A stretch of DNA of 64,000 nt from Bradyrhizobium sp. Y36 (GCF_002531575.1 NZ_NWTI01000021.1:62001-126000), one strand, 5' to 3'; shown: positions 15,653 through 25,297, numbered from the stretch's first letter. Numbers and translations are program-made. Notes: a model not told the origin generated them from the letters alone.

Positions 15653-17005
15653 ATGGATGCCCGATCTCCCGACCTGACGCCCGACGCCGCCGGCTGGCGT
15701 GCGGATTCGCCCGCCACCAAGAGCCTCGCCGAGGTTAATTCCACCATCGCCATTCCGGCCTCGGGCCGCTGGTGGCGGCGGCTGCTCGCCTTTGTCGGTC
15801 CGGGCTATCTGGTCTCGGTCGGCTACATGGACCCCGGCAACTGGGCGACCGATCTCGCTGGCGGGTCGAAGTTCGGTTACACGCTGCTCTCGGTCATCCT
15901 GCTCTCGAACCTGATGGCGATCCTGCTGCAGTCGCTCGCAGCGCGACTCGGCATCGTCACCGACCGCGATCTGGCACAGGCCTGCCGCGGCACCTATTCG
16001 CCGGCGGTGAACTTCCTGCTGTGGCTGGCCTGCGAGGCGGCGATCATCGCCTGCGATCTCGCCGAGGTGATCGGCACCGCGATCGCGCTGAAGCTGCTGT
16101 TCGGCATTCCCCTGATCGGCGGCGCGCTGCTCGCGGCGCTCGACGCCTTCCTGCTGCTGCTGCTGATGAACCGCGGCTTCCGCTTCCTCGAAGCCTTCGT
16201 CATCGCGCTGCTGGCGGTGATCGCGATCTGCTTCGCGGTCCAGATCGTGGCTGCGGCGCCGCCGGTCGCGGAGGTCCTGCACGGCTTCATGCCGAAGAGC
16301 GAGATCTTCACCAACCCCGAAATGCTCTACATCGCGATCGGCATCATCGGCGCGACGGTGATGCCGCATAATCTCTATCTGCACTCCTCGATCGTGCAGA
16401 CGCGTGCCTATGAGCGCAACGACGAAGGCCGCCGCGAGGCGATCAAATGGGCGACGACGGACTCCACCATCGCCCTGATGCTGGCGCTGTTCATCAACGC
16501 CGCGATCCTCGTCGTGGCCGCCGCGACCTTCCACAAGAGCGGTCATTCGGATGTCGCCGAGATCGGGCAGGCGTTCGAGCTGCTGTCGCCGCTGCTCGGC
16601 CTCGGCATTGCCTCTACGCTGTTCGCGGTGGCGCTGCTCGCCTCCGGCCTGAACTCGACGGTGACGGCAACGCTCGCCGGCCAGATCGTGATGGAAGGCT
16701 TTCTCGATCTGCGGCTGCCGAGCTGGGCGCGCCGCCTGCTCACGCGCGGCATCGCCATCATTCCGGTGATCGTGGTCACCGCCATCTATGGCGAGCGCGG
16801 CACGGCCGATCTGCTGGTGTTCAGCCAGGTCGTGCTGTCGATGCAGTTGCCCTTCGCCGTCATCCCGCTGGTCCGCTTCGTCTCCGACCGCCGCAAGATG
16901 GGCAAGTTCGCGATTCCCTCCTACGTCGCGGCGATCGCGTGGATCGTCGCGGGCGTCATCGTGGTCCTGAACCTGAAGCTGTTGTTCGACACGTTGTTTG
17001 GGTGA
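15653..17005 (+). CDS. mntH: Nramp-family Mn2+/H+ symporter MntH
   Basis: A 450-residue Nramp transporter with about 11 helices. The diagnostic metal site of helix 1, MDPGNWATD (DPGN), and of helix 6, [10 protein letters not shown] (MPHN), are both intact. In Bradyrhizobium, MntH is the main manganese importer and is repressed by the Fur-family protein Mur. Earlier in-frame starts at 15602 and 15614 lie inside the operator, so I take the ATG at 15653. No Shine-Dalgarno is visible before it, and a promoter placed by its -35/-10 would start transcription near this ATG, so the message may be leaderless. Confidence 0.93.
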   Translation: MDARSPDLTPDAAGWRADSPATKSLAEVNSTIAIPASGRWWRRLLAFVGPGYLVSVGYMDPGNWATDLAGGSKFGYTLLSVILLSNLMAILLQSLAARLGIVTDRDLAQACRGTYSPAVNFLLWLACEAAIIACDLAEVIGTAIALKLLFGIPLIGGALLAALDAFLLLLLMNRGFRFLEAFVIALLAVIAICFAVQIVAAAPPVAEVLHGFMPKSEIFTNPEMLYIAIGIIGATVMPHNLYLHSSIVQTRAYERNDEGRREAIKWATTDSTIALMLALFINAAILVVAAATFHKSGHSDVAEIGQAFELLSPLLGLGIASTLFAVALLASGLNSTVTATLAGQIVMEGFLDLRLPSWARRLLTRGIAIIPVIVVTAIYGERGTADLLVFSQVVLSMQLPFAVIPLVRFVSDRRKMGKFAIPSYVAAIAWIVAGVIVVLNLKLLFDTLFG

Positions 17006-17492
17006 GTGCAGGGACTGCCCGCACGTTCCGCGCGGAGGAACCTGCGACGGGCTGCTCGCTAGCGCGAGCCGGCCGTACCCGTTTCGCGCGAACGTGGGTC
17101 CAACCCCTCGAAAATGCGCGCCGGCCGGTGACCGACGCTTTCGTCGCGCGCCGACGAACTACCGCTTTTCAATTGGTGCGAAGAGGGTATACTACCTTCA
17201 ATTGCTGATGGGCCATATTTGCTGACAGGCCAAATTATGACGTTGCGTTTTTCAGGATTGATTTTTCTCCCCGCGGGATAATCGGCGGTCCCGCGCCGGA
17301 GTAGATGCGCCGGTCGCATTCTCTCCGGACAATTGGAATGGGTTGCGCGCAAGCTAGGCGCGCGAAGCCAGTGGCCCCGCCATTGGTGATCGACTGATTT
17401 TTGCTGCGCGGGTTCACGTCCTGGGAGGGGACGATGATCAGGCCAGAAAGCGTTGATTGCTGCGTTGAAGTCATTGATGAGCGTGTACTGCC
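17006..17492. other. Intergenic region of 487 bases, no gene seen
   Basis: Between mntH and the cyclase/ATPase gene there is no supportable gene. The sequence is less GC-rich than its surroundings in its middle part (about 17160-17260) and has several AT-rich tracts such as 17240-17270, where a promoter for the downstream four-gene unit could lie. I find no clear -35/-10 pair, EcfG-type site or strong palindrome. Confidence 0.4.
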
Positions 17493-20400
17493 GTGACCAA
17501 GTGTCCCGCATGTTCAGCCCGTGTCGCTCGCGAGCATCGCTTCTGCTCTCAATGCGGCGCGCGCCTCGATCGCGCCGTGGAGCAGCCCTCCGGTCCATCG
17601 GCGGCCAGCACAACTGACCGCGAGGTGCGGGTTGTTCCGCTGCAAGATCATGCGGCGGTTCGGTCACAGATGTTGACCGAAAACAAGCAGGTCAGCGTTC
17701 TCTTCGTCGACGTCTGCGACTCGACATCGCTGCTCCAGCACGCCGACCCCGAGGAATCCCGCAATTATCTCGGCAAGGCCCTGAACCATTTGGCCGAAGC
17801 GGTCGGGACCTATGGCGGCACGGTGAGTCAGTTGCTCGGCGACGGGCTCGTCGCCTTGTTCGGTGCGCCCGTGGCGCAGGAGGATCACGCCCTGCGCGCG
17901 TGCCTTGCGGCCCTCAAGATGCAGAGGGCAACCGTTCCCGGCCACGAGGTTCATGGCATGGCCAGTCCGATGCTGCGCATCGGCATCAATTCGGGCGAAG
18001 TCCTGGTCGGCGTCGTCGGACAATACGGCTGGTCGCATTACGGGGCCGACGGCAAGACGATTCACCTTGCATCGCGGCTCGAAAAGATGGCCCCGCCCGG
18101 CGGCATTCTGATCAGTGCCGTGACGCAGCGCCTCGTCGCGCAGCAGATCGACACGCGGCCGGTGGGGACGCGGCCGGTGCGAGGGCTGGACGACCCGGTC
18201 GAGCTCCATGAGGTCGTGGTCGCCACTGAAAGCTCGGCGGCCGCGCCTCTGACGCGCAAGCAGCGCTGGGCGCCCCTGGTCGGCCGCGAAGAGTCTTTGC
18301 GGATCCTGACTGCGGATCTCGACATCGTTCGAACCGGCGTGATGCGGACGATCGGGCTGTGCGGCGATGCCGGGATCGGCAAGTCCCGCTTGATCGCCGA
18401 CTGGATCGCCGCGCTCGCAAGCCACGGCACGGAGGTCTGCCTTTCGCAGGCGAGAGGTTATGCAAGCGCACGCGCCTACAGCACTGCTGCGGACCTGATC
18501 TCAAGCCTGGCCGGGTTGCCGCAAACAAGCGCGACGGACCCACAATCCGTCAGGCAGATCCTGGCCGCCGAATGGGCCAGCGAAGGTGCCGCGCATCTGG
18601 CAGCGGTCAATGACTTGCTGGGTCTGGCGGCGCCGGACCAGGCTTGGCTGGCGCTGAATCCCGTCCAGCGGCGGCGGCGAATTGGTGACGCATTGTTGTG
18701 GCTCGTGCGCAGACGCGCCCAGGCAGGTCCGTTCGTGCTCGTGCTCGAGGATGTTTTCCTGGCCGACCGCGAGAGCCGGCGGTTGTTCGAGGCGCTGCTT
18801 CCAAAGCTTCAGGGTCTGCCCATCCTGGTCTGTGTCAGCTATCGACCCGATTTCGAGCATCAGTGGCGTCAGGCCCCATGGTTCGCGGAGCGCGTGATCG
18901 AGCCCCTTCGCGACGGCGAGCTGCTCAGGCTCGCGCGCGCCCTGATGGGGGACGATCCGTCCGTGCTCGGCATCATGAACGAACTGGTCGGGCGCGCCGA
19001 CGGCAATCCCTTCTTCCTGGAGCAGTTGGTCATCACGCTGATCGACGACGGATCGCTGGAGGGGACGCCGGGTGCATACCGGCTGCAGCGGCCGCCCGGC
19101 GAGCTGCGCGTGCCGGGCTCCATCGCCGCGGTGATCGGCGCGCGCGTCGACAGGCTGCCCGAAGCTGCCAAGTCCGCGCTCGAGGCCGCGGCGATCCTCG
19201 GCGACCCCATCACGGGTGAACTGATCGCCGCGATGCAGGCCGTGGACTTGGGGCGTGCCGAAGAGCTGCTGAGCCTGTGCGTCGCGTCCGGCTTGTTGAC
19301 GGGACCAGATCAGGCGCGCGGCCCGCTCGATCGGCATGCCTTCGCGTTTCGCCACGCGCTGGTGCGCGATGTCGTGCTCGGTGCCCTCACGCGTGCGCGG
19401 CTCAAGGCGCTGCATCGTCAGGCTTTCCTGGCGCTGCATGCGCGGCCGGGAGCGGCTGAGGCGGACGTCGCCCCCGCACTTGCGCACCATGCCTTCAAAG
19501 GGGAGGAGTGGGAGCAGGCGGCGAGGTTCACCGTCAAGTCGATGGCGCGTGCGATCTCGCGCTCGGCCAATCAGGAGGCCCTTCAACTGTTCGAGAAGGG
19601 TCTTCAGGCAGCCCGACGCGTCGACGACGCCTCGGTCGCGCAGACCCTGGAGCTCGCGCTTCGCCTGGAAGCCATCGGGGCGATGCTGGCCCTCGGACAG
19701 ATCGACGACATCTTCAGCAATATGGAGCGTGCGGAAGCCATCGCGGTGCAACTGAACGATCAGCGCGCGCGGGCGGCGGTGTCGACCGAGACGGCGGTGT
19801 TCCTGTGGATGCGCGGTCGCTTCGAGCAGGGTCTGCGCTATGCCACGCGGGGTCTCGAGGCGGCGCGCCTCGCGCAACGCCGCCACATGATGATGGCGGC
19901 GCATCAGACCCGGTTGATGAATCTCCACGCTCTCGGTCGATATGCAGACGCCGCCATGGAGGGGCAGATTCTGCTCTCCGACTACGGACCGGAGCTGTCG
20001 GCGCATTGCGTCCAGCCCGGATGGGCCGCCATCCCCATCATCAATCTGTATGCGTTTCATGCCAGCACGCTCTGGCGGCTGGGAGACAGTGCAAGGGCGC
20101 ACGCGTTTTGCGCCAAGGCCTACGAAATCTTGTCGAACATCAACCATCCTTATTCCCGTCTGCTGATCGACACCGTCCAGTCGCAGATCTGGATCGAGAG
20201 CAGGGAGCTCGATCGTGCCGAGACCTTGATGCGCACGGGCGTGCAGCAATGCATGACGCACAACGTCCCGACCATGCTTTCGGTTTGCACGGGCGTTCTC
20301 GGCAGCGCGCTCGCGCGCAACGGCAAGGCCGCCGAGGCGGCGACGATGCTGGAGAAGGGGTTCGCCGACCGCATCTACGAGGCGGCCGGGCCCTACGGCC

Positions 20401-20690
20401 GGACGTTCATGCGCGTGAGCCTGGGCGCCGCCTATCGCAAGCTCGATCGGCTCGACGATGCCATCGCGGTCGGTCGCAAGGCCGTCGAGGAGGCTGCCGA
20501 AGAATACGGTCACCAGACCGAAGCCCTGTTCGAGCTTGCGGAGGCCTTGCGGCAGGCCGGCGATCTTGCGGGTGCCGAAGCGCATTTCAGGCGGGTCGCC
20601 GAGGCAGCGGAGCGGCTGGGCATGCCCCACTATCAAGGACGAGCCGCAGCGGTGCTCGCAGATTGGCGGAAGGACGGGTATGCAGCATGA
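17493..20690 (+). CDS. Zinc-ribbon / class III cyclase / STAND-type ATPase / TPR regulator
   Basis: A 1065-residue multidomain protein. Residues 1-25 form a zinc ribbon (C4xxC7, C18xxC21). The cyclase domain (about 60-235) keeps the metal Asp positions in FVDVCDSTS and LLGDGLVALFG, but the usual V-N-x-A-x-R reads TIHLASRL, with His for the transition-state Asn. A P-loop GDAGIGKSRL (about 290) starts an AAA/STAND ATPase, with LVLEDVFLADRESR near 425; TPR-like helical repeats fill about 650-1060. Such proteins couple nucleotide cyclisation to ligand or partner sensing. GTG start at 17493. Its TGA overlaps the next ATG (ATGA). Confidence 0.85.
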   Translation: MTKCPACSARVAREHRFCSQCGARLDRAVEQPSGPSAASTTDREVRVVPLQDHAAVRSQMLTENKQVSVLFVDVCDSTSLLQHADPEESRNYLGKALNHLAEAVGTYGGTVSQLLGDGLVALFGAPVAQEDHALRACLAALKMQRATVPGHEVHGMASPMLRIGINSGEVLVGVVGQYGWSHYGADGKTIHLASRLEKMAPPGGILISAVTQRLVAQQIDTRPVGTRPVRGLDDPVELHEVVVATESSAAAPLTRKQRWAPLVGREESLRILTADLDIVRTGVMRTIGLCGDAGIGKSRLIADWIAALASHGTEVCLSQARGYASARAYSTAADLISSLAGLPQTSATDPQSVRQILAAEWASEGAAHLAAVNDLLGLAAPDQAWLALNPVQRRRRIGDALLWLVRRRAQAGPFVLVLEDVFLADRESRRLFEALLPKLQGLPILVCVSYRPDFEHQWRQAPWFAERVIEPLRDGELLRLARALMGDDPSVLGIMNELVGRADGNPFFLEQLVITLIDDGSLEGTPGAYRLQRPPGELRVPGSIAAVIGARVDRLPEAAKSALEAAAILGDPITGELIAAMQAVDLGRAEELLSLCVASGLLTGPDQARGPLDRHAFAFRHALVRDVVLGALTRARLKALHRQAFLALHARPGAAEADVAPALAHHAFKGEEWEQAARFTVKSMARAISRSANQEALQLFEKGLQAARRVDDASVAQTLELALRLEAIGAMLALGQIDDIFSNMERAEAIAVQLNDQRARAAVSTETAVFLWMRGRFEQGLRYATRGLEAARLAQRRHMMMAAHQTRLMNLHALGRYADAAMEGQILLSDYGPELSAHCVQPGWAAIPIINLYAFHASTLWRLGDSARAHAFCAKAYEILSNINHPYSRLLIDTVQSQIWIESRELDRAETLMRTGVQQCMTHNVPTMLSVCTGVLGSALARNGKAAEAATMLEKGFADRIYEAAGPYGRTFMRVSLGAAYRKLDRLDDAIAVGRKAVEEAAEEYGHQTEALFELAEALRQAGDLAGAEAHFRRVAEAAERLGMPHYQGRAAAVLADWRKDGYAA

Positions 20691-21967
20691 AACTCTCGAC
20701 CTATGAACCCGACGCGTTGGCGCCGGGAATACGCAGGCTCTCCTACGGTCTGTTCTGCTGGCTCAACCGCCACATCGTCGTCTTGCGCGCGCTCGGCGCG
20801 CTGTTGCGGCGCTGGCCCTCCATCGGGGGCCCATTCGGCCTGGTGGCCCGCGCCAGCGCGGTCAAGGATGTGTTGACGCGCACGCCCAGCTTTTCCAACA
20901 CGGCGCATGCCGCCAACATGGTGTCCGGGGACTACCTCATCGGCATGGATCCCGGCCCGACCTACACGGCCGACAGGGCTCTGGTCCGCGAGCGCCTCGA
21001 CGCCCTGGATGTTCCGAACGCGTCCGACGAGGAGGCCAAGAGACGGATCGGGATGCTGGAATCCGGTGATCGCAGTTTCGATCTGATCGAGAACTATCTG
21101 ATGTGGGTCGTCTTCCACGCCATGAAGCCGCTGTTCGGATCGGCGACCGACGCGGTGGTGGCAGGCTCGGCGGACCCGGCCGCGCAAGCCGCCGTCGATG
21201 AAGGCCTGCAACGGCAGTACATGCTGGAGATCCGGTATGTTGCAGGTCAATTGCTGGCCGGCAGCCTTGCAACGCTAGACCTTCGGCGGCGGGCGGAGAC
21301 CTGTGGCGATGCGCTTCAGGCGCGGATCGATCGCGTGACCGGCCCCATCGGCACCGCGTGGGGTGTCAAAAGCGCATCCCGGGACATTGAACGAAACGCG
21401 GTGGGGCTTGCCTGGATTTCGCATCCGGTCACCGTTCAATCGGGAGCCCTTGCCGTGCAGGAGCTCCTCGACCGCCCGAAGGTCTACGAAAAACTCTGGT
21501 CCCGGGCCCAGACTCTCAAGGACGGCGTCTGGACCGACACGGGTTTCCGCAAGGATGTGCGCGACCATGTGCTCGAGCTCATGCGTTTCCGCCCGATCTT
21601 TCCGCTGCTGGCGCGCGACGTGCCGCGGGACACGGAACTGCAGACGGGCGCGCGACAGAACGCCAAATGCCCGGGTGGCGGGAAGGTGTCGCTGCTGGGG
21701 ATCGCCGCTCTGTTCGATCCGAGCGTGGTCTCCGACAGCAGAAGCTTCTGCCCGGAGCGCGACTGGGGCAGCGAAGATCCGCTGCGCTATCTCATGTTCG
21801 GATATGGCTACCGCCAATGTCCTGCCCGGGACCACGCGGTGGATATCCTGACGAGCGCGCTGATCGGATTGCTGACGTTGCCCCGGCTACAGCTGGCGCG
21901 CGGTGAAGGCAAGGCCATCACCTATGACGGGCCGCTGATGTTGACCATGCGCATGCGTATCACCTGA
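20687..21967 (+). CDS. Cytochrome P450-like haem protein, atypical
   Basis: A 426-residue soluble protein. The K-helix ExxR is E297-L-M-R300 (VLELMRFRP) and the haem loop reads FGYGYRQCPARDHA with the Cys thiolate at about 378. So the haem site of a P450 is present. Missing is the I-helix acid-alcohol pair (A/G-G-x-D/E-T): the matching region, VGLAWISHPVTVQSGALAVQELL, has none. P450s without this pair often use peroxide or isomerise hydroperoxides rather than activate O2 (known for some families; inference here). It begins inside the ATGA overlap with the cyclase gene and is followed 19 bases later by the membrane-protein gene. Confidence 0.78.
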   Translation: MKLSTYEPDALAPGIRRLSYGLFCWLNRHIVVLRALGALLRRWPSIGGPFGLVARASAVKDVLTRTPSFSNTAHAANMVSGDYLIGMDPGPTYTADRALVRERLDALDVPNASDEEAKRRIGMLESGDRSFDLIENYLMWVVFHAMKPLFGSATDAVVAGSADPAAQAAVDEGLQRQYMLEIRYVAGQLLAGSLATLDLRRRAETCGDALQARIDRVTGPIGTAWGVKSASRDIERNAVGLAWISHPVTVQSGALAVQELLDRPKVYEKLWSRAQTLKDGVWTDTGFRKDVRDHVLELMRFRPIFPLLARDVPRDTELQTGARQNAKCPGGGKVSLLGIAALFDPSVVSDSRSFCPERDWGSEDPLRYLMFGYGYRQCPARDHAVDILTSALIGLLTLPRLQLARGEGKAITYDGPLMLTMRMRIT

Positions 21968-21986
21968 GCGAGCGGAGAAGACGGCC

Positions 21987-23798
21987 ATGCTCGAGATCGT
22001 CCGGCAGCAGATGATCTGCATCGTTGCGCCAGGCTGGAGCGGCGGAGCGGAGCTTCCAGCGCCGCTCCACGATGGGCTGAACGCCTTTCTGCGGGACGTC
22101 GCGGTGGTCCACTTCGCCTCGATCGGGCTGCTCCCGGGCTTGACCGGCGCGCCCAACCCGCAGCCGTCGCTCGTGCTCGAACTTGCCGTCGAGGAGGGCT
22201 TCCGCCCCTACGACCTGTTGTATCGGCTGGTCTACCATCCCGGTGGCACGATGTGGGCGCTGTTCGGCTCCATGATTGCTCCCAACGTTGCAGAGCCCAC
22301 GGCGCAGCATAAGCAGCAATTGCTGGATAAGCTGATGAGCTGGCACAGCATCGCCGATGGCGGCTTCGTCGGCGCCCGCGACCGATCGGTCCGACAGATC
22401 GCGATGGAGAAAGACCTGCTCGATCAGACCCGCGTCGAAGCGCGGAAGCTGAAGCCGAAATACGGCAACGATCGCACCGCCTTCGCACTGGCGCTGGCCC
22501 GGTGGGCCTCTACCAATCCCGATTTCGGGTGGGCGGCCACACCTGCGCCGCGATCCTATTGGCGCGGGAAGGGGGCGGGCATCGGTGCGAAGCTCGCTTA
22601 TCCCGTGGCCGCGATCGTGCTGTGGTTCGCGTTGCTCGGGATCGTCTGGGCATTGCCGCGCGCCTATAACTGGTTGTTCGGCGCGCCGGGGCACGTCGGG
22701 CAGGCCATCGAAAACGCCATCACCGCGACAACCGAATGCCTGTTCACGATGAGCTGGCACGGGCTGCTTGCGTTTGCGATCATTGTCTTCCTCGTCTGGC
22801 TGTTCCTGGTGCCGCTGCCCGCGCAATTCGTGTCGTGGAGGCGCTGGTTGAACAGCGTCCAGCAGGAGCTGGATCGGCCGACCGAGACGCTCTCGTCGCT
22901 GGCCACCTATGTGGGCGGCTGGATCATCGGCGTGCCGCTGCTCCTGGCCGTCGCCGCGTGCGCCATCGCCTACACGCTCGCTCCGCTGGCCTATGCGCTG
23001 GCTCCGGACTATATGCACGCCGTCATCGAACCTAAGCTGCCGAAGCTGACCGGATTGCAGATCATCGTGATCGCTGTCGCCGCGATCATCGTGGTGCTTG
23101 CCATCGGCGCGCTGTTCTACCGGCTCAATCGCTATTTCAAGGGGCTGAGCGAGAGGTTCTTTCATCCGCTTCAAGACGACGTTCCGCGCGCCCAGCAGAT
23201 CCATCCCTCGATCGAGCGATGCGAGGCCGAGTTGGTCGATGGCACCCAGCACATGTTCAGCCTCACGGAGCTGCGCGGTCCGCAATGGTGGAGCGCGTGG
23301 TGCATCCGGGTGGCGATGCGCATCGTGACGTTCGCCGGACGTGTTTTCTTCACGCAAGGCTGGCTCGGCAACGCGCCGGGCATCCATTTCGGCCATTGGC
23401 ACATCATCGACGGCGGTCGCCGCTTTCTGTTCTGCTCGAACTATGACGGCAATTTCGGCGGCTATCTCGACGATTTCATCAACGGGGCGGCCGTCGGCAC
23501 CACGCTGGCCTGGCGCTGGACCCAGCTGCATCCGCGCGACCCGGCGCTGGCGGGGCAGCCCGGCATTGCAAAGCCGCGCAGCTTTCCGCCGACGCGCTTC
23601 GTCGTCTTCCGCGGCGTGAAGTGCGAGCTGAAATTCAAGTCCTATGCGCGCGACAGCATGCTGCCGCATCTCTACCATTTCGACGCCTGCAACCGGACCG
23701 TCGACCAGATCAACCTCGCGACGGGACTGCGCGACGCCCTGTTCGGCGAACGCAACGAGAAGAACGACGACCTGATCATGAGGGCCATCGAGACATGA
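21987..23798 (+). CDS. Large uncharacterised membrane protein in the P450/DyP operon
   Basis: A 603-residue protein with about four membrane helices in its centre (about residues 207-235, 255-280, 310-345, 352-378) flanked by soluble N- and C-terminal parts. The two soluble parts appear related: VHFASIGLLPG, then PSLVLELAVEEGFRPYDLLYRLV in the first, and IHFGHWHIIDG, then RRFLFCSNYDGNFGGYLDDFI in the last (residue patterns H-F, hydrophobic strand, acidic residue-G, Y/D-L). This suggests a duplicated alpha/beta domain, perhaps of the dimeric alpha/beta-barrel kind. I know no function. It overlaps the peroxidase gene by ATGA at 23795-23798, so the two are translated together. Confidence 0.72.
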   Translation: MLEIVRQQMICIVAPGWSGGAELPAPLHDGLNAFLRDVAVVHFASIGLLPGLTGAPNPQPSLVLELAVEEGFRPYDLLYRLVYHPGGTMWALFGSMIAPNVAEPTAQHKQQLLDKLMSWHSIADGGFVGARDRSVRQIAMEKDLLDQTRVEARKLKPKYGNDRTAFALALARWASTNPDFGWAATPAPRSYWRGKGAGIGAKLAYPVAAIVLWFALLGIVWALPRAYNWLFGAPGHVGQAIENAITATTECLFTMSWHGLLAFAIIVFLVWLFLVPLPAQFVSWRRWLNSVQQELDRPTETLSSLATYVGGWIIGVPLLLAVAACAIAYTLAPLAYALAPDYMHAVIEPKLPKLTGLQIIVIAVAAIIVVLAIGALFYRLNRYFKGLSERFFHPLQDDVPRAQQIHPSIERCEAELVDGTQHMFSLTELRGPQWWSAWCIRVAMRIVTFAGRVFFTQGWLGNAPGIHFGHWHIIDGGRRFLFCSNYDGNFGGYLDDFINGAAVGTTLAWRWTQLHPRDPALAGQPGIAKPRSFPPTRFVVFRGVKCELKFKSYARDSMLPHLYHFDACNRTVDQINLATGLRDALFGERNEKNDDLIMRAIET

Positions 23799-25228
23799 AG
23801 CACGCTCCGCGTCTCTCCGAGCAAAGCCACGACATCCAGGGTATCCTCAAGAGCGGCTTCGGCTCGCTCACCGTCAGTCGTTTCAGGCTGCTGACGATCC
23901 ACGACGCGAAGCTGGCGAAGGCATGGCTGGCGCAACTGCTCGCCACCGGCCTGATCGTCAGTGCGGAACAGGTCGGCAAACCGAAGCCGGCGAAGGAGAA
24001 GCAGGAGAAGCAAGAGAAGGAAGAGAAGGAAGAAAAGAAACCCGTCGATGCCGTCGTCTCGATCGGCTTTACCTATTCGGGACTGGTCAAGCTCGGTTGC
24101 CAGGAAACCAGCGACCATCCGTTTCCGACGCCGTTCCGCAGCGGCATGGGCAGCGAGCTGCGCGCCAAGCTGTTACGGGACGAATACCGGCAGTGGACCT
24201 GGACTGACCACGAAGGCCCCGGCGGAGGTGCAGTGGTGCACATCCTACTCGCCGAATGGAGGAGGCGCGGCGTCGCCTCGGGATTGCCTCCGATTAACCC
24301 GAGCGCCTTCTCCGTCATCGAGGCCGGGGACGATTCCGATTTCTTCGACGGGGACGGTAAATTGAGCGAGCCGTTCGGATTTCGCGATGGCCTCGCCCAG
24401 CCGGTGATCCGAGGCCTCAGGGATCAGGATGGCGGGAGCTTGACGCAGGTTCGGGCCGATGCCGCCGGTTTCTACGACGACCGGCTGGTGGAGCCGGGCG
24501 AATTCATCCTGGGCTATCGCAACGAATACGACGAGCTGACTTTTTGCCCGAACGTGCAGGGATGGGCGAGCGCCAGCGGCCGGTTCACCCTGAACGGAAG
24601 CTATCTCGCCGTCCGACAGTTCGAGCAGAACGTGACCGCGTTTAGGGCGTTCGAGGCTGCGCATTCGGACTTCGAGGCAGCGAACGGAGTTTCGGCTGGT
24701 GAGAAGCTGATGGGGCGCAGGAAGAACGGGCTTCCGTTGTCGTGGAAAGGCGACCCGACCGTGCCCGTGTCGGATTCGGCGGCCGATGCGTTCCGCTATC
24801 GCGTCGAGGACGCTAACGGTTTCATGTGCCCCAAGGGGGCCCATGTGCGCCGCTCCAATCCTCGTGACTCGCTCGGCATCGACGTCCAATCGAGCATCAA
24901 GTCATCCAAGCTGCATCGATTGCTGCGGCGTGGGCGCCCCTATGCCGAGGCCTCGGGCCGTCAGGGCATCTTCTTCATCGCCTGCAATGCGGATCTCGAG
25001 CGGCAGTTCGAGTTCATCCACCAGCGTTGGCTGCAAAACCGGAGGTTTGGAACGCTCGAGAGTCAGGATGATCCGATCGTGGGGTCGCAATCGTGTCCGA
25101 AGGCTTTCACCATTCCAGGCGAGGCCAGCGGCAGTGAAGTTTCGCTGCAGCATTTCACGGAGACGCTTGGGGGCGGTTACTTCTTCCTGCCCGGGATCGC
25201 GGCGCTGAAGTTCATCGCCCGGGTTTGA
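23795..25228 (+). CDS. DyP-type haem peroxidase family protein
   Basis: A 477-residue protein with the DyP family marks: G-F-R-D-G (GxxDG, about residues 195-199, catalytic Asp), proximal haem His at about 350 in KGAHVRRSNPR, with the distal Arg in the same segment, and the C-terminal GGGYFFLPGI. DyP peroxidases use H2O2 to oxidise dyes, lignin-like compounds or porphyrins. There is no Tat or Sec signal, so it acts in the cytoplasm or in a compartment. A Lys/Glu-rich low-complexity insert lies at about residues 63-83. The ATG overlaps the stop of the membrane-protein gene. No encapsulin gene is nearby. Confidence 0.88.
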   Translation: MKHAPRLSEQSHDIQGILKSGFGSLTVSRFRLLTIHDAKLAKAWLAQLLATGLIVSAEQVGKPKPAKEKQEKQEKEEKEEKKPVDAVVSIGFTYSGLVKLGCQETSDHPFPTPFRSGMGSELRAKLLRDEYRQWTWTDHEGPGGGAVVHILLAEWRRRGVASGLPPINPSAFSVIEAGDDSDFFDGDGKLSEPFGFRDGLAQPVIRGLRDQDGGSLTQVRADAAGFYDDRLVEPGEFILGYRNEYDELTFCPNVQGWASASGRFTLNGSYLAVRQFEQNVTAFRAFEAAHSDFEAANGVSAGEKLMGRRKNGLPLSWKGDPTVPVSDSAADAFRYRVEDANGFMCPKGAHVRRSNPRDSLGIDVQSSIKSSKLHRLLRRGRPYAEASGRQGIFFIACNADLERQFEFIHQRWLQNRRFGTLESQDDPIVGSQSCPKAFTIPGEASGSEVSLQHFTETLGGGYFFLPGIAALKFIARV

Positions 25229-25297
25229 TGGCGTGCAAGGTTGTTGTTTGCGGGGGACCTTTCCGGAAGGCGCTGCGCACCTTTTCCGGATCGGACC

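Noticed and set aside
19508-20686. Upstream extension of the P450-like frame
   Set aside because: This frame is open through the end of the cyclase gene, but there it is Arg/Gly/Ala-rich. The ATG in the ATGA overlap at 20687 is the natural start.
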